Positions 44,764 through 54,409 of a stretch of 64,000 nucleotides of DNA are shown here, in pieces. Position numbers and translations under genes: made by a program. The stretch comes from Pantoea sp. SOD02 (lineage in GTDB: Bacteria; Pseudomonadota; Gammaproteobacteria; Enterobacterales; Enterobacteriaceae), in NCBI RefSeq assembly GCF_024707505.1, contig NZ_CP102605.1, forward strand, positions 496,001 to 560,000. The letters run 5' to 3'. The notes beneath the pieces were generated by a model that did no database searches, had not been told where the DNA came from, and was given only the letters and a program-made list of their open reading frames with translations. Every line of letters begins with the position of its first letter. The stretch's first letter is position 1.

Positions 44764-46356
44764 ATGACGATGAAAACACTCACTGCCGCCATCGCGCTGG
44801 CAGCAGGTTGCTGCGCCGCTTCGCAGGCCGCCACGCCGCCCGACTCGCTGGTGATGGCATGGAACATTGACGCCATCAGCACCTGGGATCCGGCACAAAT
44901 TGGTGAAGTGGTGACCAGCGAGATTTACTCCAATACCTGTGACACGCTGGTGGATTTTCGCGTCAGCGATGAAACTCAGCTCGATCCCGGCATGGGGAAA
45001 AGCTGGGACGTTTCAGCCGATCGTAAAACCATCACCTTTCATCTGCAGGACAACCTGAAGTTTGCCGACGGCTCACCGGCGACGGCAGGCGACTTAGCCT
45101 GGTCGATGCAGCGTGTGGTGAAACTCGGATACGGCAACGCCGCCGCCATCAAGGAGTACGGCTTTAGCAAAGAGAATGTCGATAACCGTATCACCGCGCC
45201 GGATGATAAAACGCTGGTGATGAGTTTCGACAAAGCCTATCCCACCAATCTGGTGCTGCAGGCGATTGCCGCCAATAACGTCTCATCGCTGCTGGATCGC
45301 AAACTGCTAGAGAAGCAAGCGGTGGACGGCGATCTCGGCCACAAATATCTCTCCACCCACACCGCGTGCGTAGGTCCGTATCAGTTGGTGCGCTGGAACG
45401 CCGGTGAAGGCGTGGTGTTACAAGCCTCACCCAACTACTGGGGCAAACCGCCGCTGCTGAAACGCATTCTGATCCGCCACGTCGCCGAAACCGGTACACA
45501 GCGTTTGCTGGTGACGCAAGGTGATGTGGATATCGCGCGCGATCTGTCAGCCGATGACCTGAAAACGCTGGATGAAGGTGGCAAGGTTAAAGTGGAAAAG
45601 GTGCTAAAACCGCAGCTGTTCTTCTGGACCTATAACAATGAAGACCCGATTTTCAAAAATGAAAAAGTGCGTCTGGCGATGCGTTATCTGATCGATTACG
45701 ACGGCCTCGGCAACAGTGTGATGCCTTATCTCGGCGTGCCGCGCGCCAGCTTTGTGCAGCAAGGGGCCTTTGGCGCGCTGGATGCCAAACAAGGACAGCC
45801 CTTCCATCTCGATTTAGACAAAGCGAAACAGCTGCTGACCGAAGCGGGCTATCCCAACGGCTTTAGCGCCTCGGTGCTGTTTGGCACGCTGCCGCACTCG
45901 GCGCCGATCGCCCAAAGCATCCAGCAAAACGCCGCCAAAATTGGCGTGAAGCTCAACCTTGAACGTATGGCGAATGCGCAGCTGTTTAGCCGCGTGCGCG
46001 GCCGCGAGTTCCAGAGCGCGATGATGGCGTGGCAAACCTCGGTGCCGGATGCCTACGGCAACGCTTCGCGTCTGGTTTATAACCCGGATAACAGCAAAGA
46101 GGCGCGCGCCACGCAGTATCCGAGCTGGCGAGCCGCCTATTTCGATCCGCAGATGAACCAGAAAGTGGAGACCGCGCTGCTGGAGCCGGACGACAGCAAA
46201 CGCAGCGCGCTGTATGCCGATTTGCAGAAAGAGCAGATGCAGAAAGGCCCGATGGCGATCATGTTCCAGATGTACAACAGCGCGGGCATTAACGCCGTGG
46301 TGAAGAACTGGACGTGGAACGGTTTCCGCGTTTGGTACGGTGACGCAAGTAAATAA
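44764..46356 (+). CDS. Periplasmic binding protein of a peptide-type ABC importer
   Basis: A 530-aa family 5 (DppA/OppA/NikA type) solute-binding protein. A signal peptide ends near residue 23 (ASQAA). The family opening is seen in W-N-I-D-A-I-S-T-W-D-P-A-Q, with Y-S-N-T-C-D-T-L-V, DNLKFADGSPATAGDLAWS and LTEAGYPNG. AGGAGA lies 5 nt before the ATG. It follows the M20 gene after 17 nt and precedes its permease gene by 12 nt. The ligand could be a peptide, an N-acyl amino acid or a related compound. Confidence 0.93.
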   Translation: MTMKTLTAAIALAAGCCAASQAATPPDSLVMAWNIDAISTWDPAQIGEVVTSEIYSNTCDTLVDFRVSDETQLDPGMGKSWDVSADRKTITFHLQDNLKFADGSPATAGDLAWSMQRVVKLGYGNAAAIKEYGFSKENVDNRITAPDDKTLVMSFDKAYPTNLVLQAIAANNVSSLLDRKLLEKQAVDGDLGHKYLSTHTACVGPYQLVRWNAGEGVVLQASPNYWGKPPLLKRILIRHVAETGTQRLLVTQGDVDIARDLSADDLKTLDEGGKVKVEKVLKPQLFFWTYNNEDPIFKNEKVRLAMRYLIDYDGLGNSVMPYLGVPRASFVQQGAFGALDAKQGQPFHLDLDKAKQLLTEAGYPNGFSASVLFGTLPHSAPIAQSIQQNAAKIGVKLNLERMANAQLFSRVRGREFQSAMMAWQTSVPDAYGNASRLVYNPDNSKEARATQYPSWRAAYFDPQMNQKVETALLEPDDSKRSALYADLQKEQMQKGPMAIMFQMYNSAGINAVVKNWTWNGFRVWYGDASK

Positions 46357-46368
46357 TGGAGGTGGCTG

Positions 46369-47439
46369 ATGTCTCAGGTGATCTCACCGCTCGCACAGAA
46401 CACACCTTCCGCTGGCTGGCGTCTGTTGCGACGCCTTTCTAAGGGAGTTATTTCGATCGGTTGCACGCTGTTGGGGCTGGCCGCACTCACCTTCTTTATT
46501 GGCCGTTTGCTGCCGATCGATCCGGTGGTAGCGATCATCGGGGATAACGCCAGCCAGGAAGCGTACGACAAGATGTTCCAGCAGCTCGGCCTCGATCAGC
46601 CGCTGTGGCAGCAGTTTGTCGCTTACGTCTGGCAGCTGCTGCATCTTGATTTTGGTATCGCGCTCACCACCAGCCATCCGGTGGTACAGGATATCGCCCG
46701 CGTGTTTCCCGCCACGCTGGAGCTGGCAACGGTGGCGGCGATTATCGGCGTGGGACTGGGCGTACCGGCGGGCGTGCTCTCCGCCATGTATCGCAACACC
46801 TGGTTCGATCATCTGATGCGCTTTGTCGGTTTGCTCAGCTACTCCACACCGCACTTCTGGCTGGGACTGATGGGTTTACTGCTGTTTTACGCCACGCTGG
46901 GCTGGATTGGCGGCCCCGGACGCATCGATTTCATCTACGAGTTCGATCTGCAACCGGTGACCGGCTTTTGGCTGATTGATAGCGCGCTGAGCGGCAAATG
47001 GGAGGTGTTCCGCAACGTGTTGGGTCACATCATTCTGCCCGCCTCGATTTTGGGTCTCAGCGCTCTCGCCTATATCAGCCGCATGGTGCGCAGCTTCATG
47101 CTGGAGCAGCTTTCGCAGGAGTACATCATCACCGCGCGGGTGAAAGGTTTGTCGTGGGCGCATTGCGTGTGGATACATGCGCTGCGCAACATCGCGGTGC
47201 CGACCTTGACCGTGGTTGCACTGTCGTGGGCCTGGCTGCTGGAAGGCGCGGTGCTCACTGAAACGGTGTTCGCCTGGCCCGGATTTGGCCGCTACCTCAC
47301 CAATGCGCTGCTGGCCGGCGACATGAATGCGGTGGTTGGCTGCACCTTGCTCATCGGCGCTATCTTCGTTGCCCTCAACCTGCTGTGCGATCTGCTCTAT
47401 CGCCTGTTTGATCCCCGCACGCGTCAGGAGGAACCATGA
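46369..47439 (+). CDS. ABC importer permease, DppB/OppB type
   Basis: A 356-aa inner-membrane permease with six predicted helices. The family start (LTFFIGRLLPIDPV...) and the ATP-binding-protein contact loop (EYIITARVKGLSWAHCVWIHALRN) are clear. It overlaps the next gene by 4 nt. With the DppC-like partner it forms the channel of the importer. Confidence 0.93.
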   Translation: MSQVISPLAQNTPSAGWRLLRRLSKGVISIGCTLLGLAALTFFIGRLLPIDPVVAIIGDNASQEAYDKMFQQLGLDQPLWQQFVAYVWQLLHLDFGIALTTSHPVVQDIARVFPATLELATVAAIIGVGLGVPAGVLSAMYRNTWFDHLMRFVGLLSYSTPHFWLGLMGLLLFYATLGWIGGPGRIDFIYEFDLQPVTGFWLIDSALSGKWEVFRNVLGHIILPASILGLSALAYISRMVRSFMLEQLSQEYIITARVKGLSWAHCVWIHALRNIAVPTLTVVALSWAWLLEGAVLTETVFAWPGFGRYLTNALLAGDMNAVVGCTLLIGAIFVALNLLCDLLYRLFDPRTRQEEP

Positions 47440-48371
47440 CCGATTCCGTGAACAAATCCCCGGCGCTGCCCACCTCGCGGAACTTACGCGCCTGGCTGCG
47501 CGATCCGGCACCGCAATCGCCGTTGCAGGCACAAGTGCAGCTGATGTGGATTCAGTGGCGCCGCTTTTGCGCCAATCACTCCGCGCTGTTTGGTCTGCTG
47601 GTATTGATGGTGATTATCGCTGCCGCGCTGCTGGCACCGTGGATCGCCAGCCACGATATCTACGCACAAAATCTGGCGCTGCGCCTGCAACCCGCCAACG
47701 CTGATCATTGGCTCGGCACGGATGAGCTGGGCCGCGATATCTACAGCCGCCTGCTGTATGGCGCACGCATCACGCTGTATATCGCCGGGCTGACCGCCTT
47801 GATTATTACGCCGCTCGGGCTGCTGGTCGGCACCACCGCCGGTTATCTCGGCGGTTGGGTCGATACCGTTCTGATGCGGCTGGTGGATATTTTTCTCGCC
47901 TTTCCCAGCCTGATTCTGGCGCTGGCGTTCGTCGCCGCGCTTGGTCCCGGCATCGAGAATGCCATCATCGCGATTTCGCTCTCATCGTGGCCGCCGATTG
48001 CGCGTCTGGCGCGCGCCGAAACGCTGGCCATCCGCAAAATGGATTACATCGCTGCCGTGCGCTTACAAGGCGCATCGTCGTGGCACATCATCGTGCGCCA
48101 CATCGTGCCGATGTGTCTGCCTTCCGTGGTGGTGCGCGTCACCCTCAATATGGCGGCGATTATCCTCACTGCCGCCGGACTCGGTTTTCTTGGCCTCGGC
48201 GCACAAGCGCCGAGCCCGGAATGGGGTGCGATGCTGGCTTCCGGGCGTGAATTCATGCTTAACAACGGCTGGGTTGCCGCCATTCCCGGTTTAGCCATCC
48301 TGTTCACCAGCCTCGCCTTCAACCTGCTGGGTGATGGCCTGCGCGACGTAATGGATATTCGCCATGACTAA
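47436..48371 (+). CDS. ABC importer permease, DppC/OppC type
   Basis: A 311-aa inner-membrane permease. It shows the N-terminal OppC_N region with a helix near 50-72 (ALFGLLVLMVIIAAALLAPWI), HWLGTDELGRDIYSRLLYGAR, and the EAA-type loop (RKMDYIAAVRLQGASSWHIIVRHI). It overlaps the permease gene before it by 4 nt and the ATPase gene after it by 8 nt. Confidence 0.94.
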   Translation: MTDSVNKSPALPTSRNLRAWLRDPAPQSPLQAQVQLMWIQWRRFCANHSALFGLLVLMVIIAAALLAPWIASHDIYAQNLALRLQPANADHWLGTDELGRDIYSRLLYGARITLYIAGLTALIITPLGLLVGTTAGYLGGWVDTVLMRLVDIFLAFPSLILALAFVAALGPGIENAIIAISLSSWPPIARLARAETLAIRKMDYIAAVRLQGASSWHIIVRHIVPMCLPSVVVRVTLNMAAIILTAAGLGFLGLGAQAPSPEWGAMLASGREFMLNNGWVAAIPGLAILFTSLAFNLLGDGLRDVMDIRHD

Positions 48372-49230
48372 TTCCCTGCTTCAGGTCAAGAACCTGAATA
48401 TCGTATTCCGCAGCGCGCACGGCGAACAGCATGCGGTGCGCGACGTCAGCTTTCAGGTCGGTCGTGAAAAAGTGGCGATCGTCGGCGAATCGGGCTCAGG
48501 CAAGTCACAAACCTGCCGCGCATTGCTGAAGCTGACGCCGAAAATCGGCCACGTCAGCGCCGATCAGATGCAGTTTGGCGATATCGACCTGCTCAGCTGC
48601 AGCGAAAAGCAGATGCGCGCCATTCGCGGCAATCGCATCTCAATGATCCTGCAGGATCCCCGCTTCTCACTGAACCCGCTGATGCGCATCGGCGATCAGG
48701 TGGCGGAAGCCTGGCGGCTGCATCGTCGCGTCAGCAAAGGCGAAGCACGACTGCGGGCGCTGGCGATGCTGGAATCGGTGCATATTCGCGATGTCGAGAG
48801 CGTCGCGCAGCGCTATCCGCATGAAATCTCCGGCGGTATGGGACAGCGCGTGATGATTGCCATGATGCTAATCCCGGAGCCGGATTTGATCATTGCCGAT
48901 GAACCGACGTCGGCGCTGGATGTAACGGTGCGCCAACAGGTGTTGAGCATTCTCAACGAGCAACTGGCGCGCCGCCAAACCGGGCTGCTGTTTATCAGCC
49001 ACGACCTCAATCTTGTGTCGCGCTTCTGTGACCGCGTGTTGGTGATGTACGCCGGGCGCATCGTCGAAGAGATCCGCGCCGACCGCCTTGAACAGGCGCA
49101 ACATCCCTATACGCAAGCGCTGTTAGCCAGCCAGCCGCGTTTGCATCAGCCGGTTGAGATGCTGCGCGTGCCGCTACGTGAAGCCAGCTGGCTTAACGGT
49201 CCCTGCTACCGCGATGGAGTGGCGCTATGA
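48364..49230 (+). CDS. ABC importer ATPase, DppD/OppD type
   Basis: A 288-aa ATP-binding subunit. Walker A is GESGSGKS, the signature is SGGMGQR, and Walker B is LIIADEPTSALD, followed by the switch histidine in LLFISHDL. The C-terminal part is short but has the oligopeptide-transporter tail (HPYTQALLASQP); only one late cysteine remains, so the iron-sulphur site of some DppD proteins looks absent. Confidence 0.93.
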   Translation: MTNSLLQVKNLNIVFRSAHGEQHAVRDVSFQVGREKVAIVGESGSGKSQTCRALLKLTPKIGHVSADQMQFGDIDLLSCSEKQMRAIRGNRISMILQDPRFSLNPLMRIGDQVAEAWRLHRRVSKGEARLRALAMLESVHIRDVESVAQRYPHEISGGMGQRVMIAMMLIPEPDLIIADEPTSALDVTVRQQVLSILNEQLARRQTGLLFISHDLNLVSRFCDRVLVMYAGRIVEEIRADRLEQAQHPYTQALLASQPRLHQPVEMLRVPLREASWLNGPCYRDGVAL

Positions 49231-49991
49231 ATATGATCCCAACGGCAGAACGCAGCATTGAACTGGTCGATCTCACCATCGCTTTCGGCAGCGGAACGCG
49301 TCGTCGTCAGGTGGTGGATGGCGTGAGTTTTACGCTGGCGCACGGCGAAAGTTACGGCCTGATTGGTGAATCCGGCTGCGGCAAATCGACAATTTTGCGC
49401 GCGCTGGCTGGCCTCAATCACGATTATCACGGCCATATTCTGTTCAATAACCGCGAGCAGCAGCCCCAGCGCGATAAAGCTTTTTATCGCCAGGTGCAGA
49501 TGGTGTTTCAGGATCCGTATGCCTCACTGCATCCGCGCAAAATGGTGTGGGCCAGCCTGCGTGAACCGCTCAAGCTGCACGGATTGGATCGCCATGAAGC
49601 GCGCATCAGCGAGGTATTGCACGCGGTGGGACTTTCCGATGCCTTCCGTTATCGCTATCCGCATCAGCTCTCTGGCGGACAGCGGCAACGCGTGGCGATC
49701 GCGCGCGCGTTGATTCTTGAGCCCTCGGTGCTGCTGCTGGATGAACCGACGTCGGCGCTGGATGTGTCGGTGCAAGCGGAGATCCTCAACTTACTCAGCA
49801 ACATGCGCCGCCAGCGTGGGCTGACCTACCTGATGGTGACGCACGATTTAGCCGTAGTTACGCATCTGTGCAGCCGTATTGGCATCATGCATCACGGCAA
49901 ACTGCTGGAAGAGCTGAGCGCCGACAACGTGCGGCAAGGGTTGACGCAGGAAAACTACACGCGTGAGTTTCTCGCGGCCAGCGAGGCCTGA
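49227..49991 (+). CDS. ABC importer ATPase, DppF/OppF type
   Basis: A 254-aa second ATP-binding subunit. Walker A is GESGCGKS, the signature LSGGQRQR, Walker B VLLLDEPTSALD, with the switch histidine in MVTHDLAVV. It overlaps the first ATPase gene by 4 nt. It pairs with the DppD-like subunit to power the importer. Confidence 0.93.
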   Translation: MNMIPTAERSIELVDLTIAFGSGTRRRQVVDGVSFTLAHGESYGLIGESGCGKSTILRALAGLNHDYHGHILFNNREQQPQRDKAFYRQVQMVFQDPYASLHPRKMVWASLREPLKLHGLDRHEARISEVLHAVGLSDAFRYRYPHQLSGGQRQRVAIARALILEPSVLLLDEPTSALDVSVQAEILNLLSNMRRQRGLTYLMVTHDLAVVTHLCSRIGIMHHGKLLEELSADNVRQGLTQENYTREFLAASEA

Positions 49992-50007
49992 CTTTGAGGA
50001 TTCGATC

Positions 50008-51294
50008 ATGACACTTATTGAAACGCTGGCGCAGTGGTGCGCCACGCCGCCCGTCTTCTCGCCTCGCGCACGTCAGCTAGCCTGCGATGCCATTGCCGAT
50101 ACGCTCGGCTGCATGGTCGCGGGACGCAATGATTTCTCAACCCGCGCGGTGCTGCAAGCCTGGCCTGAACAGCCACGCACCCGCTCGCTGGATGCGCTGT
50201 TTAACGCCACCGCCGCGCACGCCATCGATTATGACGACAACTTTGCGCCCGGCATGAGTCACGCCTCGGCGGTGCTGGTGCCCGCACTGCTAGCAGTGGC
50301 GCAACAATGCGATGGGGCGCAGCTTATCCGCGCTTACCTGATTGGCCTGCAGGCACAGGCCTTTGTGGGCGAGTCGATTGGCTATCAGCACTACACCGCC
50401 GGCTGGCACGGCACATCCACCGTCGGCTGCATCGGCAGCGCGGCGGGCGTTGCGGCGCTGCTGGGCATGGATGCGGCGGGCATTGCGCGCGCACTCAGCA
50501 TCGCGGTGAGTCTCGCCAGCGGTGTGAAAGGACAGTTCGGCACGCCGCTCAAACCCTTTCATGCCGGAATGGCCGCACGTAACGCCGTCGATGCCGCGCT
50601 GCTGGCGCAAACCGGCATGCAAGGCCGCGCTGATATCATCGAATGTGCGCAGGGTTTTGCCGAGTTGTACGCAGGGAAACTCAGTGTTTCCGCGTTGCCT
50701 GGTGAAAATGAACACATTATTGAGCGCGTCGGCGTGATGCCGAAAAAGCATCCGTGCTGCGGTTCAACGCATCGTATTCTCGACGCCATTGCCGATTTGC
50801 AGCAGCGCCAGACGCTATCACTGGACGATATCGAAAGCGTGCATTGTCAGGTGGGCATCGCCAACTGGCGCAACCTCGCCTACACGCAGCCGCAGGACGA
50901 AATGCAGGCGCGCTTCTCGATGCAATATTGTGTGGCGATGATGCTGGAAAAAGGGGCGCTGAGCGTCACTGACTTTACCGCGCAAAGCGTGCGGGCGCAG
51001 ACGGATAACGCGCTGAAGGCAAGTATCAGCATGTCGCCGTGGACGGCAGAACAGGAAGCGGAAAGCCGCGATTTACCGCACATTCTCACATTGCGCTTTA
51101 AAGATGGCCGCGAAGTAGTGCATTCACGTCGACATGCGCGCGGCGCGCACGATGAACCTTTTAGCGCAGCGGAGCGCGAGGCGAAATTTCATGACTGCTG
51201 TGCGGATTTGCCTAACGCTGGGAATATCTATCAGCAACTGATGCAACTCGAACAACAGCATGATTTGGGGTTTATGCGTGAGTTGATGGTGTGA
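50008..51294 (+). CDS. MmgE/PrpD-family protein
   Basis: A 428-aa cytoplasmic protein of the MmgE/PrpD superfamily, which includes 2-methylcitrate dehydratase, cis-aconitate decarboxylase and iminodisuccinate epimerase. Visible marks: DTLGCMVAGR, AHAIDYDDNF, GWHGTSTVGCIGSAAG, LKPFHAGMAARN, KKHPCCGSTHRILDA, and ARFSMQYCVA. The enzyme type cannot be fixed from sequence. Its place as last gene of the M20-ABC operon suggests it works on a dicarboxylate or amino-acid derivative released after import. GAGGA lies 7 nt before ATG 50008. Confidence 0.85.
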   Translation: MTLIETLAQWCATPPVFSPRARQLACDAIADTLGCMVAGRNDFSTRAVLQAWPEQPRTRSLDALFNATAAHAIDYDDNFAPGMSHASAVLVPALLAVAQQCDGAQLIRAYLIGLQAQAFVGESIGYQHYTAGWHGTSTVGCIGSAAGVAALLGMDAAGIARALSIAVSLASGVKGQFGTPLKPFHAGMAARNAVDAALLAQTGMQGRADIIECAQGFAELYAGKLSVSALPGENEHIIERVGVMPKKHPCCGSTHRILDAIADLQQRQTLSLDDIESVHCQVGIANWRNLAYTQPQDEMQARFSMQYCVAMMLEKGALSVTDFTAQSVRAQTDNALKASISMSPWTAEQEAESRDLPHILTLRFKDGREVVHSRRHARGAHDEPFSAAEREAKFHDCCADLPNAGNIYQQLMQLEQQHDLGFMRELMV

Positions 51295-51311
51295 GTTGAT
51301 GGTGTGAGTTT
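51280..51311. repeat. 13-nt tandem duplication at the MmgE/PrpD stop codon
   Basis: GAGTTGATGGTGT occurs twice in a row (51280-51292 and 51293-51305), followed by GAGTTT. The first copy covers the last codons and the second follows the stop (TGA, 51292-51294). It probably arose by replication slippage and does not change the protein end in a visible way. Confidence 0.8.
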
Positions 51312-51319
51312 TTGCTGTT

Positions 51320-51367
51320 GGTCGCCATGAATGGCGCCCCTACAACGAGTGCGCATTCATGCGCACC
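51320..51367. repeat. Composite palindromic repeat (two hairpins)
   Basis: GGTCGCCATGAATGGCGCCC + CTAC at 51320-51343 and the companion palindrome GTGCGCATTCATGCGCACC at 51349-51367. The same two-part arrangement occurs at 1.35 and 59.2 kb. Confidence 0.85.
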
Positions 51368-51446
51368 AGGTAAACATAGTCAATTTAGGCATTTGCCTGG
51401 AGCAGTCCTTTTCCTTAGCTTGAAATCATCAACAGGAGAGGAACTT

Positions 51447-52157
51447 ATGACAGCATCAGCATTACCTGTGGCGATTGTCACCGGCGGCAACAGCGGTATT
51501 GGCCTGGAAACCGTGAAGTTATTGGCAGCGGATCATCAGGTTTACGCCATCGGTCGTAATCAGCAAACATTGCAGGCTTTGGAACAGGTCACTAACGTCA
51601 TTCCGCTGGCGTTGGATATCACGGATTTTTCTGCCGTGGCCGCGTTCACCGCCACGCTGGATCGGGTTGACGTGCTGGTGCATTCGGCGGCGATCTCGAT
51701 ACTCAGCACCACCTTCTCCGCCACGCCAGAACTGTGGCAACAGCACCTGAATATTAACGTCATCGCGCCTGCTGAACTCACGCGTTTAACCTTGCCAGCC
51801 CTGCGCGCCTCGCAGGGCAAAGTGGTGTTTATCAACTCCGGTTCGGGAACGCTGGCGTTAGCAGGACACGTTATTTACTCCGCCTCGAAATTTGCTCTAA
51901 CCGCGCTGGCGCATGCGCTGCGTAGCGAAGAGAGCGAACATGGCGTGCGGGTCGCGACAGTCGCGCCAGGCCCAACCGATACGCCGATGAATCAGGCCTC
52001 GCGTGCCCGCGTGGGCAACCATGCGCCGATCAATCCGCTGGAATATCTCGATGCAGCTTCAGTGGCACGCGCCGTACGCTTTATCGTGGACAGCCCGGAA
52101 GATACGCAAATTGCAGATATTGTGATTAGGCCTCGAAGGGATAAAGCAAAACGTTAA
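51447..52157 (+). CDS. Short-chain dehydrogenase/reductase
   Basis: A 236-aa classical SDR using NAD(P)H. The cofactor motif T-G-x3-G-I-G is seen in VTGGNSGIGLE (about residues 12-19), the active-site serine in INSGSG, and Y-x-x-x-K in YSASKFAL (about residue 143). PGPTDTPMN follows the active site. ATG 51447 has an AGGAGAGG site. Substrate unknown; the gene is not obviously part of an operon. Confidence 0.88.
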   Translation: MTASALPVAIVTGGNSGIGLETVKLLAADHQVYAIGRNQQTLQALEQVTNVIPLALDITDFSAVAAFTATLDRVDVLVHSAAISILSTTFSATPELWQQHLNINVIAPAELTRLTLPALRASQGKVVFINSGSGTLALAGHVIYSASKFALTALAHALRSEESEHGVRVATVAPGPTDTPMNQASRARVGNHAPINPLEYLDAASVARAVRFIVDSPEDTQIADIVIRPRRDKAKR

Positions 52158-52280
52158 TTTTCCCGACACAAAAAATATTATTACGGCAGCAAAATTAATC
52201 TCTCAAAATGGTATTTATGCAAATCTCGCATCCACCGATAGAAGTACTAATTCGGTATTTTTATTATTCAAGGTGTGAGC

Positions 52281-53825
52281 ATGCGATTGAAAGATTTAGG
52301 GGTTGGCAGACGACTGGGATTAGGATTTGTCTGTCTGTTGGCTTTAATGGTGGTGATGGTTTCTTTAGGTTTACTGCGTCTAAAGGAAGTCGGCGACAAA
52401 ACGGAGGTCATGATTCATCAGCAGTTAGCCAAAGAACGCTGGGCGATGGAGTTAGCCATCATCATTCGTTCGAATAGTGCCAATACTATGACATGGATGC
52501 GTACCAGTAATCAGTTATTGCGCAGCAGTATTGAGCAAAATTTTGCCACCGACGGAAATCGTTATAGCGAGATCATGTCGCAGCTTGAATCAACCGTGAA
52601 GAGTGAGCGCGGACGTTCATTAGTCAGCGATATCAAACAGGCACGAGCCGAATATATTGCATTGCGTAATGAGGGTTTAAAACTCGCTGCTAATGCCAGC
52701 ATGGCCGAAGTTGATCAGTTTATAAACGTGCACTGGATGGAAGTAGTTGACGCATACAGCAATGCAGTCGATGCGCTCCTGAAACATCAACAACTACGTA
52801 TCGACGAAGAATATCTGCAAATTCGTGCAGCAGAGCATGCAGGTGAAACAGCTTTAATCGTCATTGCGCTCATTGCTTTCATCTCCAGTTTGCTGCTGGC
52901 GTACTTGATTACCCGCAGCATCACGCGACCACTGCGTGAAGCGGTTGAGATAGCAAAAAATGTTGCAGCAGGTGATTTAACCTCAAACATCATCGTTGAT
53001 TCCAAAGATCAACTTGGAGAGCTCAAAGCGGCGCTGAGAGATATGACAAGTAGTTTGCGCGATGTGTCTGAAGGCATCATTAACGGCAGTAGCGCGATTT
53101 CCCAGGCATCAAATGAAATTCTTTCGGCCAGTAATGACCTTGCTTCACGCACTGAGGAGCAAGCAGCAAGTGTTGAGCAAACTGCAGCTACACTTCAGCA
53201 GATCTCTGCGACCAGCAAAAATACTGCTGATCATGCCGCGAGAATGCATACCTATATGCAGGAATCAGGAGAAATCGTGAATGAAAACGGTTCACTGATG
53301 GCTCAGGCGACATCGCGCATGAGTGCCATCAAAACATCTTCTGAAAAGATGGCGGCAATCACTGAAGTGATTGATGGTATCGCGTTCCAAACCAATATTT
53401 TGGCATTAAACGCGGCGGTAGAAGCGGCACGTGCCGGTGAACAAGGTCGTGGTTTTGCGGTAGTGGCGTCTGAAGTCCGGGCGCTGGCGCAACGCTCTGC
53501 TGGTGCATCGAAAGAGATTCGAACGCTAATCGATGACTCTTCGGAGAGAATTATGGGTGGCCAGGATTTGGTGGCTAAAGCTCATAACGGCATGAATACC
53601 ATTGTCGGTAAAGTTGAAAACATGCAAATGCTAATACGTGATATCTCTTCGGCTTCACTTGAGCAAAGCGAGGGGATTTTGCAGCTCAACGACGCCATGG
53701 GATTGATTGACAGTACCAGCCAGCACAACGCTTCAATGGTGGAGCAGGCAGTTGCAGCCACGGCTTCATTGCAGGATCAGGCGGATAAGCTGCGTAATCT
53801 GGTCGACTTTTTTAAATTAAAATAA
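52281..53825 (+). CDS. Methyl-accepting chemotaxis protein
   Basis: A 514-aa chemoreceptor of the Tsr/Tar layout. Membrane helices lie near residues 10-32 and 190-212, enclosing a four-helix-bundle ligand domain. A HAMP linker follows (ITRSITRPLREAVEIAKNVAAGDL), then methylation helices and the signalling tip (FQTNILALNAAVEAARAGEQGRGFAVVASEVR, in part). The C-terminus ends NLVDFFKLK with no NWETF-type CheR/CheB-binding tail, so methylation probably depends on other receptors. ATG 52281 is preferred; a GTG at 52275 is possible. Ligand unknown. Confidence 0.95.
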   Translation: MRLKDLGVGRRLGLGFVCLLALMVVMVSLGLLRLKEVGDKTEVMIHQQLAKERWAMELAIIIRSNSANTMTWMRTSNQLLRSSIEQNFATDGNRYSEIMSQLESTVKSERGRSLVSDIKQARAEYIALRNEGLKLAANASMAEVDQFINVHWMEVVDAYSNAVDALLKHQQLRIDEEYLQIRAAEHAGETALIVIALIAFISSLLLAYLITRSITRPLREAVEIAKNVAAGDLTSNIIVDSKDQLGELKAALRDMTSSLRDVSEGIINGSSAISQASNEILSASNDLASRTEEQAASVEQTAATLQQISATSKNTADHAARMHTYMQESGEIVNENGSLMAQATSRMSAIKTSSEKMAAITEVIDGIAFQTNILALNAAVEAARAGEQGRGFAVVASEVRALAQRSAGASKEIRTLIDDSSERIMGGQDLVAKAHNGMNTIVGKVENMQMLIRDISSASLEQSEGILQLNDAMGLIDSTSQHNASMVEQAVAATASLQDQADKLRNLVDFFKLK

Positions 53826-53847
53826 TTCTTCAAACGTAGCGTCTTCG

Positions 53848-53878
53848 AGGCTGCCATCCGGCGGCCTTTTCTTTTTTT
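53848..53878 (+). terminator. Intrinsic terminator of the chemoreceptor gene
   Basis: AGGCTGCC and GGCGGCCT pair over 8 bp (one G-T pair) around ATCC, followed by TTTCTTTTTTT, 22 nt after the stop codon. This is a textbook Rho-independent terminator. Confidence 0.9.
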
Positions 53879-53960
53879 AAATTTTTTTAGCAATATTCTC
53901 ACCGCTCATTCGTCTACCTCATCACCAGCAGTTATCCGTTAATCTAATGAGGACAAAATA

Positions 53961-54404
53961 ATGAGAGATTTTGATATGCACAGACACGGTCATCGTGATC
54001 ATTTTGGCGGCCATCGCCTGGCGAAGCCGCTGCTGATGGGCGCGGTAATTATCGCCGCACTGGGCTTGTTGGTGATGTCGCTGTGGAATGCGTTGCTGCC
54101 CGGCATCATCGGTGTGAAAAGCATCGGCTTCTGGCAAGCACTGGGTTTGCTGGCATTGTGCCGCATCTTGTTTGGCGGTTTGGGATTCCGTCCGGGGATG
54201 TTTGGTATGGCGCGTCGCCGCATGCATGAACGTTGGATGCAGATGACGCCGGAACAGCGCGAAGAGTTTATGCAGCATCGCCGCAATCGCTTTGGTCATC
54301 GTGGCCACCACGATCGTTGCGACTGGCATGGTCGTCGTGATGAGCGAGGCGAAGCGCGCCCACAGCCGGAGAATAACCCGCCTAAATCCAGCGACGCCGA
54401 GTAA
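53961..54404 (+). CDS. His/Arg-rich two-helix membrane protein linked to an ECF sigma factor
   Basis: A 147-aa protein with two membrane helices (about residues 24-46 and 55-75) between very histidine-rich ends: MHRHGHRDHFGGHR at the N-terminus and FGHRGHHDRCDWHGRR near the C-terminus. A helical stretch (MTPEQREEFMQHRR) follows the second helix. It lies 5 nt upstream of the ECF sigma gene, so it may be its membrane partner or anti-sigma factor, but it does not have the fold text of known anti-sigma domains. The histidine clusters could bind Ni, Zn, Cu or Co. Function is unproven. Confidence 0.7.
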   Translation: MRDFDMHRHGHRDHFGGHRLAKPLLMGAVIIAALGLLVMSLWNALLPGIIGVKSIGFWQALGLLALCRILFGGLGFRPGMFGMARRRMHERWMQMTPEQREEFMQHRRNRFGHRGHHDRCDWHGRRDERGEARPQPENNPPKSSDAE

Positions 54405-54409
54405 GCGCG

